Positions 37,273 to 46,359 of a DNA stretch of 64,000 nt are shown piece after piece. Location of the stretch: the NCBI GenBank assembly GCA_039192515.1, contig JBCCXA010000001.1:186001-250000 (forward strand), written 5' to 3'. The DNA is from Verrucomicrobiota bacterium. GTDB taxonomy: Bacteria > Verrucomicrobiota > Verrucomicrobiia > Methylacidiphilales > JBCCWR01. The notes beneath the pieces are model-generated. The model searched no databases. It had not been told where the DNA came from and worked only from the letters and a program-made list of their open reading frames with translations. The position numbers and the translations under genes are program-made. The stretch's first letter is position 1, and the number at the start of each line of letters is the position of its first letter.

Positions 37273-37671
37273 ATGATTAATCTGAAACCACTCACTTATT
37301 TTGTAGCTATTTTCGCTTTTTCTATCACCGCATGCAATAAATCTGAGAAAGTCGCAGACCATACCCTTTTAACAGGGAAATGGCTAAGGCCAGATGGTGG
37401 TTACATCCTTGAAATAGGTGAAGTCGATAAGGACAAAAAAACCACAGCGAAATATTTCAATCCTGGAGGGCCTATCAATGTAGAGAGTGCAGAAATCTCT
37501 ATGAATGAAATTGGTAATCTTTCAGTTACGGTAGTGCTACAGGACCGAGGTTATCCCGGTTCTACTTATACCTTACAATACCTGGCGGATACTGACCGTC
37601 TGATAGGCTCCTATACGCAACCCGCCAGTGGCCAAGTGTACCAAGTGTACTTCATCCGCCAGGCACCTTAG
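37273..37671 (+). CDS. Small lipoprotein, hypothetical
   Basis: A 132-residue protein with a lipoprotein signal peptide ending at the lipobox SITAC (Cys21). The mature domain of about 110 residues is rich in beta strands (GKWLRPDGGYILEIGEVD, STYTLQYLADTDRLIGSY) and resembles a lipocalin-like small barrel in layout, although no family can be named. It begins 12 bases after the glyS stop and ends 14 bases before larB, so these three genes are probably co-transcribed. Confidence 0.75.
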   Translation: MINLKPLTYFVAIFAFSITACNKSEKVADHTLLTGKWLRPDGGYILEIGEVDKDKKTTAKYFNPGGPINVESAEISMNEIGNLSVTVVLQDRGYPGSTYTLQYLADTDRLIGSYTQPASGQVYQVYFIRQAP

Positions 37672-37685
37672 CCATTTAGCACTAC

Positions 37686-38411
37686 ATGAAACCCGAGGGA
37701 ACCGAGAATAAAGAGACTGTACCAAAATCAGCAAACGAAATTCCCTTTGCCACAGTCGACTTAGAGAGAGCTAAGAGATGTGGTTCGCCAGAGGTTATTT
37801 TTGGGCAAGGTAAAAGTTCTAAACATATTGCCGCTATTTCTAAAAAGCTTTTAGAAGCGAACCAGCCAGTCTTGATCACCCGTGTAGGTAAAGATACTTA
37901 CAAATCTCTCATTAAGAAATGCCCCAAAGCAGTGTTTCATGAAGCTGCTCGTTGCATAACAATTCAGACTTCTAAGAAATCAGCAGCGAACACATCAAAC
38001 TCATTAAAGCCGATTATTTGTATTGCTGCTGCTGGTACTTCGGACCTTCCAGTTGCCGAGGAGGCGGCAGTGACTGCAGCTTTTTATGGAAATGAAGTAA
38101 CGCGTGTCTACGATGTAGGCATAGCAGGAGTTCACCGGATTTTATCTAAGCAAGATGTACTAAGTTCAGCACAAGTTATTATAGCGGTTGCGGGTATGGA
38201 GGGTGCTCTCCCCAGCGTTATAGCTGGCCTTGTAAAAATACCTGTTATCGCAGTGCCTACTAGCATAGGCTACGGTACTCATTTTGGAGGCCTTGCCGCA
38301 TTGTTGGGCATGCTGAATTCTTGTGGCTCTGGGGTAACAGTTGTAAACATAGACAACGGCTTCGGAGCGGCCTATGCGGCTAACCAAATTACCTCTCTTA
38401 TAAATAAGTAG
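37686..38411 (+). CDS. larB: Nickel pincer cofactor biosynthesis protein LarB
   Basis: LarB carboxylates and hydrolyses nicotinic acid adenine dinucleotide in the pathway to the nickel pincer cofactor of lactate racemase. The 241-residue protein has the AIR-carboxylase-like C-terminal half with AAGTSDLPVAEEAA, VYDVGIAGVHRI, VIIAVAGMEGALPSVIAGLV and TSIGYGTHFGGLAALLGML, all characteristic. The N-terminal RCGSPEVIFGQGKS is also conserved. LarC, LarE and the racemase LarA are not in the window. It precedes a GDP-mannose pyrophosphorylase gene by about 40 bases. Confidence 0.93.
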   Translation: MKPEGTENKETVPKSANEIPFATVDLERAKRCGSPEVIFGQGKSSKHIAAISKKLLEANQPVLITRVGKDTYKSLIKKCPKAVFHEAARCITIQTSKKSAANTSNSLKPIICIAAAGTSDLPVAEEAAVTAAFYGNEVTRVYDVGIAGVHRILSKQDVLSSAQVIIAVAGMEGALPSVIAGLVKIPVIAVPTSIGYGTHFGGLAALLGMLNSCGSGVTVVNIDNGFGAAYAANQITSLINK

Positions 38412-38454
38412 GTTTCACCTTCACAGAGATAACAAATCGTGCCATTTTGCATGG

Positions 38455-39528
38455 ATGACTTCAACACGTTCCAATCTATATGTCTTCGTGATGGCTGGTG
38501 GGTCTGGAGAGCGTTTCTGGCCACTATCCCGTACAACAACTCCCAAGCATTTATTAAAACTTTTTTCTGAGCAAAGCCTTCTGCAGCAAACAGTTGCTCG
38601 GCTAGAAAATCTTGTCTCTAAAAACCAAACCTTCATTCTCATTAATGAGGCACAAAGAGAGAATACGGTTTCAGATTTATCTTCCTGTTTAGATGAAAAA
38701 CAAATCATCTGTGAGCCTGCCAAACGCGATACAGCCCCAGCAGCCAGCTTAGCCACGGCACTAGCATTCGCACAAAATAAAGAGGCAGTCGTTGTTCTTC
38801 TACCTGCTGACCAACTTATTAAAAATATCCGTGCTTTTCAGAGTAATATTAATGACGCAGCAAAAATTGCTGAAAATTCAGAAGCACTCATTACTCTGGG
38901 GATTCCTCCAACGTTTGCGTCTACTGGCTTTGGTTATTTAGAGAAAGGGGAGATTCTACCCATAGGACCAGAGGGCACATCCTTCTTTAATGTTTCACGG
39001 TTTGTCGAGAAACCTAATAAATCCGAAGCGGAGATGTATTTTGATTCCGGAAAGTTTCAATGGAATGCAGGTATTTTTGTTTGGAAAGCACAGTCCTTTT
39101 TAAAGATAGCAGAGGAACACCAAACGGAACTAGCAAATTTCATAAAAGCTTTTCCTCAAGACAATGTCGCCTCTTATCTTGATAAGAATTTCTCCAATTT
39201 GCCGAAAATCTCTGTAGATTATGCTATCATGGAAAAAGCCTCTGAAGTTATCATGGGGCAGGCTGACTTCGACTGGGATGACGTTGGCGCATGGAATGCA
39301 CTTACACCTCATTTGCCTAAGGATGAAAATGAAAACGTCTCTAGAGGGTTAACGGCTACCCACGACTCTAAAGGCAACATTCTTTTTTCTACTGGAAGGA
39401 CTATAGCTGCCTGCGGGATAGAGAATATGATTGTTGTGGAAACACCAGACGCAGTTCTTATATGCCCTAAAGATAGAGCCCAGGAAGTAAAAAAAATACT
39501 ACCCAGCTTGCCCGATAGCGTGTTATGA
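38455..39528 (+). CDS. manC: Mannose-1-phosphate guanylyltransferase
   Basis: Makes GDP-mannose from GTP and mannose 1-phosphate for surface glycans. The 357-residue protein contains the pyrophosphorylase signature FVMAGGSGERFWPLSRTTTP (residues 11-30) followed by the catalytic Lys31, the sugar-binding FVEKPNKSEAE near 182, and WNAGIFVWKAQSF. It is the short form without the C-terminal phosphomannose isomerase domain of AlgA-type enzymes. It is transcribed after larB, with no other mannose genes near. The symbol manC is used in its general sense. Confidence 0.92.
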   Translation: MTSTRSNLYVFVMAGGSGERFWPLSRTTTPKHLLKLFSEQSLLQQTVARLENLVSKNQTFILINEAQRENTVSDLSSCLDEKQIICEPAKRDTAPAASLATALAFAQNKEAVVVLLPADQLIKNIRAFQSNINDAAKIAENSEALITLGIPPTFASTGFGYLEKGEILPIGPEGTSFFNVSRFVEKPNKSEAEMYFDSGKFQWNAGIFVWKAQSFLKIAEEHQTELANFIKAFPQDNVASYLDKNFSNLPKISVDYAIMEKASEVIMGQADFDWDDVGAWNALTPHLPKDENENVSRGLTATHDSKGNILFSTGRTIAACGIENMIVVETPDAVLICPKDRAQEVKKILPSLPDSVL

Positions 39529-39700
39529 TCGCGCTGTTTAGTTGCTATTAATTCTTTTTAGTTGTTAACTACAAAAAAATATAAACCAAAGAGTAATACC
39601 GAGTATGATAAGTGAGGATGTATCGTTACATTTTTGGGCGCCTATTCTGCTCGCTCTAAATACTTGCCTTCCAATTAAGGAAAAGGAGTAGTTTCTTACA

Positions 39701-41668
39701 TTGTCTATCCCTGTATTTATAGCAACCCCGGATCACGATTTTGCGAATTTCGTGGAAGCTGCCGTGGCTGCATCACAGTTTGATGCCAACATATATAGAA
39801 TTACAGACGTTAATTTAATCCAAGTCACCATCTCCGAACATGAGTCAGGCGTCGTCTTGTCAGATATTATATGGGAAGGTAATGATCTATCAGGTTACAT
39901 TCATGCGCTACAGTCCAATTACTTTAATTTTGGCTGGGGTATTATAAGTCCGAGCGATATTTCTGGCCACCTCCCACCGTTTTTCCCCATGCAGGCAGCG
40001 ACAGGTATTCTCAACCCAGAAAGACTGATTAGTTTGTTGTACACATTGGGTGAAGACCTGCGAGAACAAATTTTCGGTCAATATCAACTCGCAGCTTTTG
40101 CCTTACAAAATCATCTTGGACGAACCTATATAGCCCATCATAAGGAAATCACTAGAGAAGTATGGGTGACAGTAGCACCCCCAGTTACATATATCGACCA
40201 TAATAGGCTTTTTAGAATGACTGCAGCCACACTAGCCAGAAATAGTCATCCAGCTGTCTACAGTGTATACGAACAAGGTGATATTGAAGGTCGGCCGTTT
40301 TTAGCATCTGAACCAGTAGTAGACCCAAGTCTGGCTCAATTAGCAGATCAAGGCAATACCTTAGATAGTCGCTATATTGTGCGTATTGTTAAGGTAGTCA
40401 CTACAGTGCTACAGCATCTGTACTATAACCAGATACACACGCAACCCATTACACCTTATCTGGTTACTTTTTCTTCTCAGGGAGTAGTCAAAGTAGCTAA
40501 TACAGCAATCCCTGAGGAAGAAGCTCAAGGTGAGGAAGGTGTTCCTGAACAGTTATTGCGTTTAGCCGAAATGACCTATCCGTTATTTAGCCCCGAAGCA
40601 CACAATAATAGTAAGCTATCACAGCTTTACTATGCGCTTCAAAGTCCACATGCATCTTTAGATAGTATTTATCAGCAATCACTGGCGCTTGATGTTGAAT
40701 TGGCCCCTGTCACATATACCCCTGAAAGAAAAGAAGCAATCCAAGCTCAAATAGCAGTGAAAAAAGCAAAGAATAAGGCCTGGATAGTCTTCGGGAGTCT
40801 GCTCTTAGTCTTAACGGTCGCAAGCATTGCTATCATCATCCATCTACTCGATCACTTCTTGCCTTCTACTGGAAGTGACTATTCAAAGAACATGCGGAGA
40901 ATAGAGGAGGGCGAGGCCATTGTTCATAGGAAAAACGAAAAGATACCCGTTAAGGCTTTTCTCATAGATGAGTACGAGGTGACTATAGGAATGTACGAGA
41001 AATTTCTGGCAGAGCACGCTAAAACACCTCCAGCCGAATTCCTAAAAGGTATCCCGGGTATAGAAAACAAAACGGCTTCTTTCGTTCCGAAAGATTGGAA
41101 ATTGATTCAGCGACGTGTGAACAGTGCTACACAAAAATACCGTAGCGAGCGAATTACTCGCAATACTCCCGTATTCAACGTTGATTTCTATGATGCTGTA
41201 GCATATGCCAAATGGGCAGGAAAGCGCTTGCCGACAGAATTTGAATGGCAAGTAGCAGCTTCCGGCCCCAACAATTACGCTGTTCCATGGCGCAATATTC
41301 AAGGCAGTCCTAGTCTCGATGACTACGCTAAAACAAATACAGGCAAAGATGTAAATGATGATCCACGAGGCAGGTTTAAAGCGAGGGGTGTTGATGGATT
41401 TCGAGGGCCGGCTGCTGTAGAAGAGTTACAGGAGGATGTTAGTTTTTACGGAGTGAAGGGGATGGCCGGCAATGTTGCCGAATGGGTGATCCTAAGTTCC
41501 AAACACCCTGAAAAAAGCAATGATAATAATATGCAAGGAGTGCGAGGAGGGCATTATGATGACGATAGGCTCAAAGCGAATCAATTTCGGCAAATAAGGA
41601 ACAGCTATGATCGACTAAATTGGTTAGGTTTCCGCTGTGCGCGTAATATTAACAGCGATAACCCTTGA
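39701..41668 (+). CDS. Membrane protein fusing a pseudokinase-like domain to a SUMF1 domain
   Basis: A 655-residue protein starting at a TTG preceded by AGGAG; no ATG lies near the start. Residues 1-110 are an unassigned alpha/beta region. Residues about 126-330 follow the layout of a Ser/Thr kinase ([40 protein letters not shown]) but lack the ATP lysine, the HRD aspartate and the DFG motif. A transmembrane helix (about 360-385) leads to an extracytoplasmic formylglycine-generating-enzyme-like domain with [25 protein letters not shown] and LGFRCAR. The catalytic Cys pair of true FGE is not both present, so a binding role is likely. Confidence 0.8.
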   Translation: MSIPVFIATPDHDFANFVEAAVAASQFDANIYRITDVNLIQVTISEHESGVVLSDIIWEGNDLSGYIHALQSNYFNFGWGIISPSDISGHLPPFFPMQAATGILNPERLISLLYTLGEDLREQIFGQYQLAAFALQNHLGRTYIAHHKEITREVWVTVAPPVTYIDHNRLFRMTAATLARNSHPAVYSVYEQGDIEGRPFLASEPVVDPSLAQLADQGNTLDSRYIVRIVKVVTTVLQHLYYNQIHTQPITPYLVTFSSQGVVKVANTAIPEEEAQGEEGVPEQLLRLAEMTYPLFSPEAHNNSKLSQLYYALQSPHASLDSIYQQSLALDVELAPVTYTPERKEAIQAQIAVKKAKNKAWIVFGSLLLVLTVASIAIIIHLLDHFLPSTGSDYSKNMRRIEEGEAIVHRKNEKIPVKAFLIDEYEVTIGMYEKFLAEHAKTPPAEFLKGIPGIENKTASFVPKDWKLIQRRVNSATQKYRSERITRNTPVFNVDFYDAVAYAKWAGKRLPTEFEWQVAASGPNNYAVPWRNIQGSPSLDDYAKTNTGKDVNDDPRGRFKARGVDGFRGPAAVEELQEDVSFYGVKGMAGNVAEWVILSSKHPEKSNDNNMQGVRGGHYDDDRLKANQFRQIRNSYDRLNWLGFRCARNINSDNP

Positions 41669-41931
41669 ACCCGCATGATGACATAGCTGCTTAAAGATCT
41701 AAGCAAGATCTTGGCTCGGTGAAACTTGAGTTTAGTAGAGGTATCAACAATTCAGACCTATGCCTCTACTCTATCAGAGTCTGGCTCTTCGCGCACTGGC
41801 TAGTTTCGTCCTCTCATGCTTATAAAAGGAATGCTCAGATGATGCGATGGAGCACATCTTCGTCGGCTCCCTTTTGCTTGTGGCTCAAGCTTTTATAATC
41901 TGGTTTAACTTCCATTCATAATCCTAATCCG
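41665..41931. repeat. MITE-like intergenic repeat, copy B
   Basis: The left end AACCCGCATGATGACATAG (41668-41686) begins on the last base of the preceding stop codon. The interior core CTTGTGGCTCAAGC (41877-41890), with GTCGGCTCCC before it, matches copy A over about 29 bases, and similarity to A extends back to about 41762 (ACTCTA, GCTTATAA, CAGATGAT blocks). The right end is degenerate (about 41910-41931). It fills most of the 373-base gap before tRNA-Leu. Confidence 0.65.
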
Positions 41932-42041
41932 TCCTAAAATCGAGGGTTAGAGGGATTTTCGAGTTTCTCTTGCCCGCAATCTTTTGCTTTTCCATTGCCA
42001 AGGCCCATGCCTTTGATAATTTAGAAATTCTTCCAAGTGAA

Positions 42042-42125
42042 GCGCTCGTGGCGAAATGGCAGACGCGCAGCCTTGAGGTGGCTGTGGGAATTATTCCCGT
42101 GGAGGTTCGACTCCTCTCGAGCGCA
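42042..42125 (+). tRNA. tRNA-Leu (anticodon GAG)
   Basis: An 84-base sequence folds as a class II tRNA: acceptor stem GCGCTCG/CGAGCGC with discriminator A, a D arm, an anticodon stem CAGCC/GGCTG with loop TTGAGGT (anticodon GAG, reading CTC and CTT leucine codons), a long variable arm GGGAATTATTCCC, and a T arm GAGG-TTCGACT-CCTC. CCA is not encoded. A GATAAT -10-like hexamer lies at 42015-42020. Confidence 0.95.
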
Positions 42126-42262
42126 ATACTCTGATTTTTTAACCACTTTTTACTTAAAAAATTATCACAACCTTGACTAGACTTTCTATTACTGAGCACT
42201 TAATGTGTAAACAGCGGCTTGGTGATGAGAAATTACAAATACTGATTTATATTTTGTCTTTT

Positions 42263-42562
42263 ATGATTACTCATGTCGTACTTTTTTGGATTAACAAATC
42301 CGATACTGAAGGCCGAGAAAAGCTTCTTGAGGGTGTAAATAAGCTATTGGCTAAGATCCCCCAGGTCCAAAACCTAGACTATGGATCTCCCGTGCCCAGC
42401 GACAGAGCGGTAGTCGACGATTCCTTCTCAGTTGCAGTTTCTATGTCATTTACCAATCAGGTTGAGGCCGATGCCTACCAAACGCATCCCTTTCATATAC
42501 AATTTGTCAACGAGTATGTGCAACCCTACGCCAAGCGCTTTGTTATATATGACTGGGCCTAG
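42263..42562 (+). CDS. Dabb domain protein (stress-responsive alpha/beta barrel)
   Basis: A 99-residue protein matching the Dabb family: it opens with the characteristic MITHVVLFWINKSDTEGREK, continues with a central strand and SFSVAVSMSFTNQVEADAYQ, and ends with HPFHIQFVNEYVQPY and FVIYDW. Dabb proteins are small dimeric ferredoxin-like barrels of mostly unknown substrate. The frame opens further upstream at 42173, but the ATG at 42263 coincides with the family N-terminus and clears the tRNA-Leu gene. It is followed 12 bases later by the Ser/Thr kinase. Confidence 0.87.
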   Translation: MITHVVLFWINKSDTEGREKLLEGVNKLLAKIPQVQNLDYGSPVPSDRAVVDDSFSVAVSMSFTNQVEADAYQTHPFHIQFVNEYVQPYAKRFVIYDWA

Positions 42563-42574
42563 AAGATCATTAGC

Positions 42575-43561
42575 ATGAGTGGACCCGAACCAGGTAGTAT
42601 GCTTGCTAATCGTTACGAGGTTGTTCGTAAGCTGGGAGCAGGAGGGCTGGGTGAGGTATTTGAATGCCTTGATATAGCTAAGAATAGACGTGTGGCTGTA
42701 AAAAGACTTCACCAATCTGGTGAAGAACTTGGGTATTCTTCAGACACAACAGTTAATGAGGCCAGAACATTAGCGAGCCTTCGCCATCCCAATATTTTGA
42801 AGATCTATGATTTAGCTTGGGACCAGGGAAAAATCATCATTGTCATGGAACTGGTAGAGGGTAAAACGCTGTCTAGCATCGTTAAGGAGCGCCCACTAAC
42901 CCTTAGTGAGTTTATTGCCTTAGCTACCCAAATTTTGGAGGGTGTAGGAGCGGCGCATCGAAGAGGGCTTCTGCATCTAGATATCAAACCTGCAAACATC
43001 ATGCTAGAACCCATAGCCAACTCACCATTTAAGGTTAAGCTGTTGGACTTTGGGCTTGCTCAAATTAGAAACCAAGCACCTATCCGAACAAACGACGGAT
43101 CCATCATGGGGTCTATTTACTTCATTGCACCTGAGCAGCTCCACGCTGAACCTTTATCTGAGCGAACGGATATTTATGCAGTAGGTCATGTCTTTTATAA
43201 TGCACTCTGTGGGCGAGTCGCCTTCCCTTATCGGAATTTTGAAGATGTCATACAGGCGCAACTTCATAAAGACCCCAAACACCTTGCCGAACTATGCCCT
43301 GATGTTTCCGTAGATTTGTGTAACTGGATTCATTGGTTTCTGGAAAAAGATACGGACTCTCGACCTCGATCCACGCAAGATGCACTGCGCGAATTGACCA
43401 AAATTATTACTACCTTTGAAGTCCATAAAGTAGAATACAACTTGCCGAGTAATGTCATGCCTCAGGCAGAAGAACTAGAAACGCCTAAAAAAGGCCTCGA
43501 CTCTGTAAAAAGTTTCATCAAAGATCGATTTAAAACATTATCTAATGATCGCTCTGTATAA
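42575..43561 (+). CDS. Hanks-type serine/threonine protein kinase, non-RD
   Basis: A 328-residue soluble kinase. Motifs: glycine loop LGAGGLGEVFE (20-30), ATP lysine in RVAVKRL (Lys43), helix-C Glu62, catalytic loop HLDIKPANIM (Asp136, Lys138, Asn141), DFG at 158-160 and APE at 185-187. The residue before the catalytic Asp is Leu, not Arg, so it is a non-RD kinase that is probably not controlled by activation-loop phosphorylation. No transmembrane segment or extracellular sensor is present, only a charged 40-residue tail. It is flanked by the Dabb gene and a FecR-domain gene. Confidence 0.93.
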   Translation: MSGPEPGSMLANRYEVVRKLGAGGLGEVFECLDIAKNRRVAVKRLHQSGEELGYSSDTTVNEARTLASLRHPNILKIYDLAWDQGKIIIVMELVEGKTLSSIVKERPLTLSEFIALATQILEGVGAAHRRGLLHLDIKPANIMLEPIANSPFKVKLLDFGLAQIRNQAPIRTNDGSIMGSIYFIAPEQLHAEPLSERTDIYAVGHVFYNALCGRVAFPYRNFEDVIQAQLHKDPKHLAELCPDVSVDLCNWIHWFLEKDTDSRPRSTQDALRELTKIITTFEVHKVEYNLPSNVMPQAEELETPKKGLDSVKSFIKDRFKTLSNDRSV

Positions 43562-43625
43562 ATCCAGAGCTATCAGTGGCATTGGGTGGTGTAAAGATAT
43601 AATAAGTTAGTTTGATTTTGTTCCA

Positions 43626-44984
43626 ATGATTCGCAAAATAATCGCAGTAAGCTCTTTGATGCTTTTTTTTTTACCACTGTTCTCTTGGGCGGCAATTAAG
43701 TTTGAATTAACAGAAGACGCTAGGCTTAAAATAATTTCTAAAAATGCGGATGAATTTAGGTTTGTTTCTCAAGGGTCTATCTCAGAACGTGTTTCTCTTG
43801 AAGGACAAGTCTTCAGGATCAGCTATGGGTTAGATATCCAAAACCGGATAAAAATTATTCTCTATTCAGATACCAACAGTCCCCAAGCATTTGATCTGAG
43901 TTTACTAGAAAAGAAGATTTCTCTTTCTGCCGACGCGGTCCTTACCATCACCTTGGACACGGTTCGTCATACGGTTATCTTCAAACCGGGAGTCATAGGC
44001 ACGGTTAAAATAGATGGAGAGGTATTAGCGAATAAGCCATTACAAGTCGACTACAAGTCAGAAAATAGATCCCAAACAAAAGAAGTACGAGAGCAGGAAC
44101 TTGTACGCAAGACAACTAGGACCACTCCCGGAGAGACGAAGCAGGGCATACAAACCATGCCGCACTCAACACAACCCTCCGCGACCGATATTCCTACTGC
44201 CACGCTAGCGACAAATCAGATTACTCAGCCACCACGACTTAGTGTTTTAAAAACCCAGGAAATAGACCAACTACAGATGGGCACTACACGGCCTTCCCAT
44301 AGTGGGTTAGACATTATTCAAGGACCCGAATGGTCCATGCTGAAACCACAGAAATCTCCGCTGCCCCAATTAGACATTTCTTCGCTTATACAAAATAGAC
44401 ACCCGGATTCACCACCAACAATGGCCATTGTGCATGGTGAAGTCTCTATCGCGCCTGAGGGAAGCTCAAAATTTTTGCCGATTTCAGAAGGCCAGAAACT
44501 GCCCACTGGGGCAACTTTAAAAACCGGTTCATCTGGCGTTGCTTATTTAGTATTTTCAAATTTTACAGGTATACGTGTTTCGCAAAACTCTGAACTGATC
44601 GTAAAAGAATCTGGGGTAGACTCTGTAATCAAAGCCATGGACCTCTTATTGTTTCTTAAAACAGGCTCGATTGTTGCCTCGCATCAGCCCCCAACCCCCA
44701 GTGCTACTTCTCTAAAATTTGTTATGCGAGATCTTCTAGCGTCTGGAAATCAGGGAATTTTTTCAATCTTTCGTAATCAAGATGATGTAGAGATTAGTCT
44801 GCTTAAAGGAACTATGAACGTTACAAATGGCATAGACACTCAAACTATTCTTGGTAACCAATGGTCTCAATCTTCTCCTGAGATTCTCAATCGGCCGAAT
44901 CCTTTGCCTTCTGAATCACAAGGCCAGCTCATAGGACTACTACAAGTGCTGGAGTCTACCATCAAATATAGCTCGGGTTCCTAG
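43626..44984 (+). CDS. Exported FecR-domain protein
   Basis: A 452-residue protein with a signal peptide (IRKIIAVSSLMLFFLPLFSW) and no later membrane helix. Residues about 25-150 form a beta-rich region of no known family, residues about 150-265 are a Thr/Gln/Pro/Ser-rich disordered linker, and residues about 268-400 form a FecR-like domain (MAIVHGEVSIAPEGSSKFLP, LKTGSSGVAYLVFSNFTGIR, LLFLKTGSIVAS). FecR domains usually act in periplasmic signalling or cell-surface structures. It starts 65 bases after the kinase and may form a signalling unit with it. Confidence 0.8.
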   Translation: MIRKIIAVSSLMLFFLPLFSWAAIKFELTEDARLKIISKNADEFRFVSQGSISERVSLEGQVFRISYGLDIQNRIKIILYSDTNSPQAFDLSLLEKKISLSADAVLTITLDTVRHTVIFKPGVIGTVKIDGEVLANKPLQVDYKSENRSQTKEVREQELVRKTTRTTPGETKQGIQTMPHSTQPSATDIPTATLATNQITQPPRLSVLKTQEIDQLQMGTTRPSHSGLDIIQGPEWSMLKPQKSPLPQLDISSLIQNRHPDSPPTMAIVHGEVSIAPEGSSKFLPISEGQKLPTGATLKTGSSGVAYLVFSNFTGIRVSQNSELIVKESGVDSVIKAMDLLLFLKTGSIVASHQPPTPSATSLKFVMRDLLASGNQGIFSIFRNQDDVEISLLKGTMNVTNGIDTQTILGNQWSQSSPEILNRPNPLPSESQGQLIGLLQVLESTIKYSSGS

Positions 44985-45026
44985 CATGCCTCTGCCGTTT
45001 CGTGTTGTGTAAAGCTGCTGTGCAAT

Positions 45027-45081
45027 AAGAAGCATAGTGCTCTCTGTTAAAACAGCGAGATCTTTCCTCTCTATGCTTCTT
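45027..45081. repeat. Inverted repeat between convergent genes
   Basis: A perfect 11-base inverted repeat, AAGAAGCATAG (45027-45037) and CTATGCTTCTT (45071-45081), encloses 33 bases that contain a second small stem (CTGTT/AACAG). It lies between the convergent FecR-domain and flagellar genes. No strong T-run follows, so an intrinsic terminator is only possible, not shown. Confidence 0.55.
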
Positions 45082-45123
45082 AGCAGAAAGCATAGGTCTG
45101 TGTTTGCAAGTACGAACTTCCTC

Positions 45124-45852
45124 TTACAGAGAAGTTACCTTTTCCAACATATCACTTGCCGTTTGCACAGTCTTCACGTTTGCTTCAAAGCTGTTCAGAG
45201 CCGTAAATGACTCTACCAACTCATTGACATAATCCACATTGGACATCTCCAATGCACCGCTTACTAGACTGCCGCGCCCGTTTTCTAATGGTGCTCCTTC
45301 TGAGGCTGGTCCAGAAGCCTCAGTTTCTGTGAAACGACCTTCCCCTTCTCTTTGTAAGCCTTCTTCATTGGCAAACATAGCAAGGGTAACGGTGCCCAAG
45401 ACAACTTCTTGCCCTTGAGTATTGATCCCGCGGATTTGCCCATTAGAGGCAATGGTAAATGCCTCTAAGTCAGGTGGAAATTTACCCGCGACTCTTCCCT
45501 CTAATAGCAAAGTGTCCCCGCTTTGATTTTTTAAAGTGCCTTCCGCATCTGGGCTAAAAGATCCATCACGAGTAAAGGCAACACTTCCATCGCCTTTTTC
45601 TACAGTGAAAAATCCTCTACCACTAATGGCAAGGTCTGTAGGGACTCCAGTCATCTGCATAGGCCCTTGGTTAAAGTTACTCTGAGTACCAGTGATTCGA
45701 GCACCGAAACCGCTACTTGCAGCTTCACCGGATACGACATCAGAGCTCCTAAAGCCAGGGGTCGTGGCATTGGCGATATTGTTGGAGGCCACGTTCAAAC
45801 GTGTGCGTTCAACTTGCATCCCACTGACTGCAGAATGTAATGCGCCAATCAT
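45124..45852 (-). CDS. flgF: Flagellar hook-basal body protein, FlgF/FlgG type
   Basis: A 242-residue structural protein of the flagellar rod-hook family. The N-terminal rod signature is ALHSAVSGMQVERTRLNVAS followed by NNIANATTPGF. The central motif VPTDLAISGRGFFTVEKGDG with FTRDGSFSPDAEG is shared by FlgE, FlgF and FlgG, and the C-terminal helix reads VDYVNELVESFTALNSFEAN. The length suits FlgF or FlgG; the two cannot be separated confidently. It lies alone, about 14 kb from the flagellar operon at the right end. Confidence 0.85.
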   Translation of the reverse strand: MIGALHSAVSGMQVERTRLNVASNNIANATTPGFRSSDVVSGEAASSGFGARITGTQSNFNQGPMQMTGVPTDLAISGRGFFTVEKGDGSVAFTRDGSFSPDAEGTLKNQSGDTLLLEGRVAGKFPPDLEAFTIASNGQIRGINTQGQEVVLGTVTLAMFANEEGLQREGEGRFTETEASGPASEGAPLENGRGSLVSGALEMSNVDYVNELVESFTALNSFEANVKTVQTASDMLEKVTSL

Positions 45853-46359
45853 ACATCTAAGATATCGGGTAATATCTCATTTTAGATAAATGTCATGAGA
45901 CATTTTTCAGTTTAAAATGATAAACTTTCCCTTTTTCTTGAGGTATTGCTCGCTCTCTTCATTTTTATGCGGCTTTTTATAATTTCTATACCAATTAAGG
46001 AAATTCTTTCTCAGATAGGGGTTATTCATCAGTACTGAAAAAGAGCAATAGGGAGTAAAGCCAGAACCAAAGACATACCAGTGGAGTTTTTAATTGGAAA
46101 GCGATAGGTGCTATGAGGTAGGAAGGAAGTCTCTTCAAGCTCACAAAGGCTATAAAAAAAGTTCGGGTCTGTTGCATGTCGAATTCTAGAAAAACGGATG
46201 TCGCCCTGCCTCGTACCCCTCCTATGAAATTTTTTCATCAAACGGCTTTTTTGCTTCAAGCATTGATGAATAGACCCTGTTAACCTGGAAAATAACGGGA
46301 AATTAAGATAAACATGCGACTTGAATCCTGCTAGTGATCTTCTACTATGCCGTTTGTAT
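45853..46359. other. Gene-poor gap with a weak minus-strand ORF
   Basis: About 500 bases between the minus-strand flagellar gene and the plus-strand FKBP gene. One minus-strand frame could encode 69 residues from an ATG at 46238 to a stop at 46029, with a basic N-terminus and a hydrophobic C-terminus (GMSLVLALLPIALF); it lacks a ribosome-binding site or known family, and I do not call it a gene. No copy of the repeat family was found here. Confidence 0.4.

Noticed and set aside
41924-42199. A 91-codon minus-strand frame across tRNA-Leu
   Set aside because: It runs through the tRNA gene and is explained by it.
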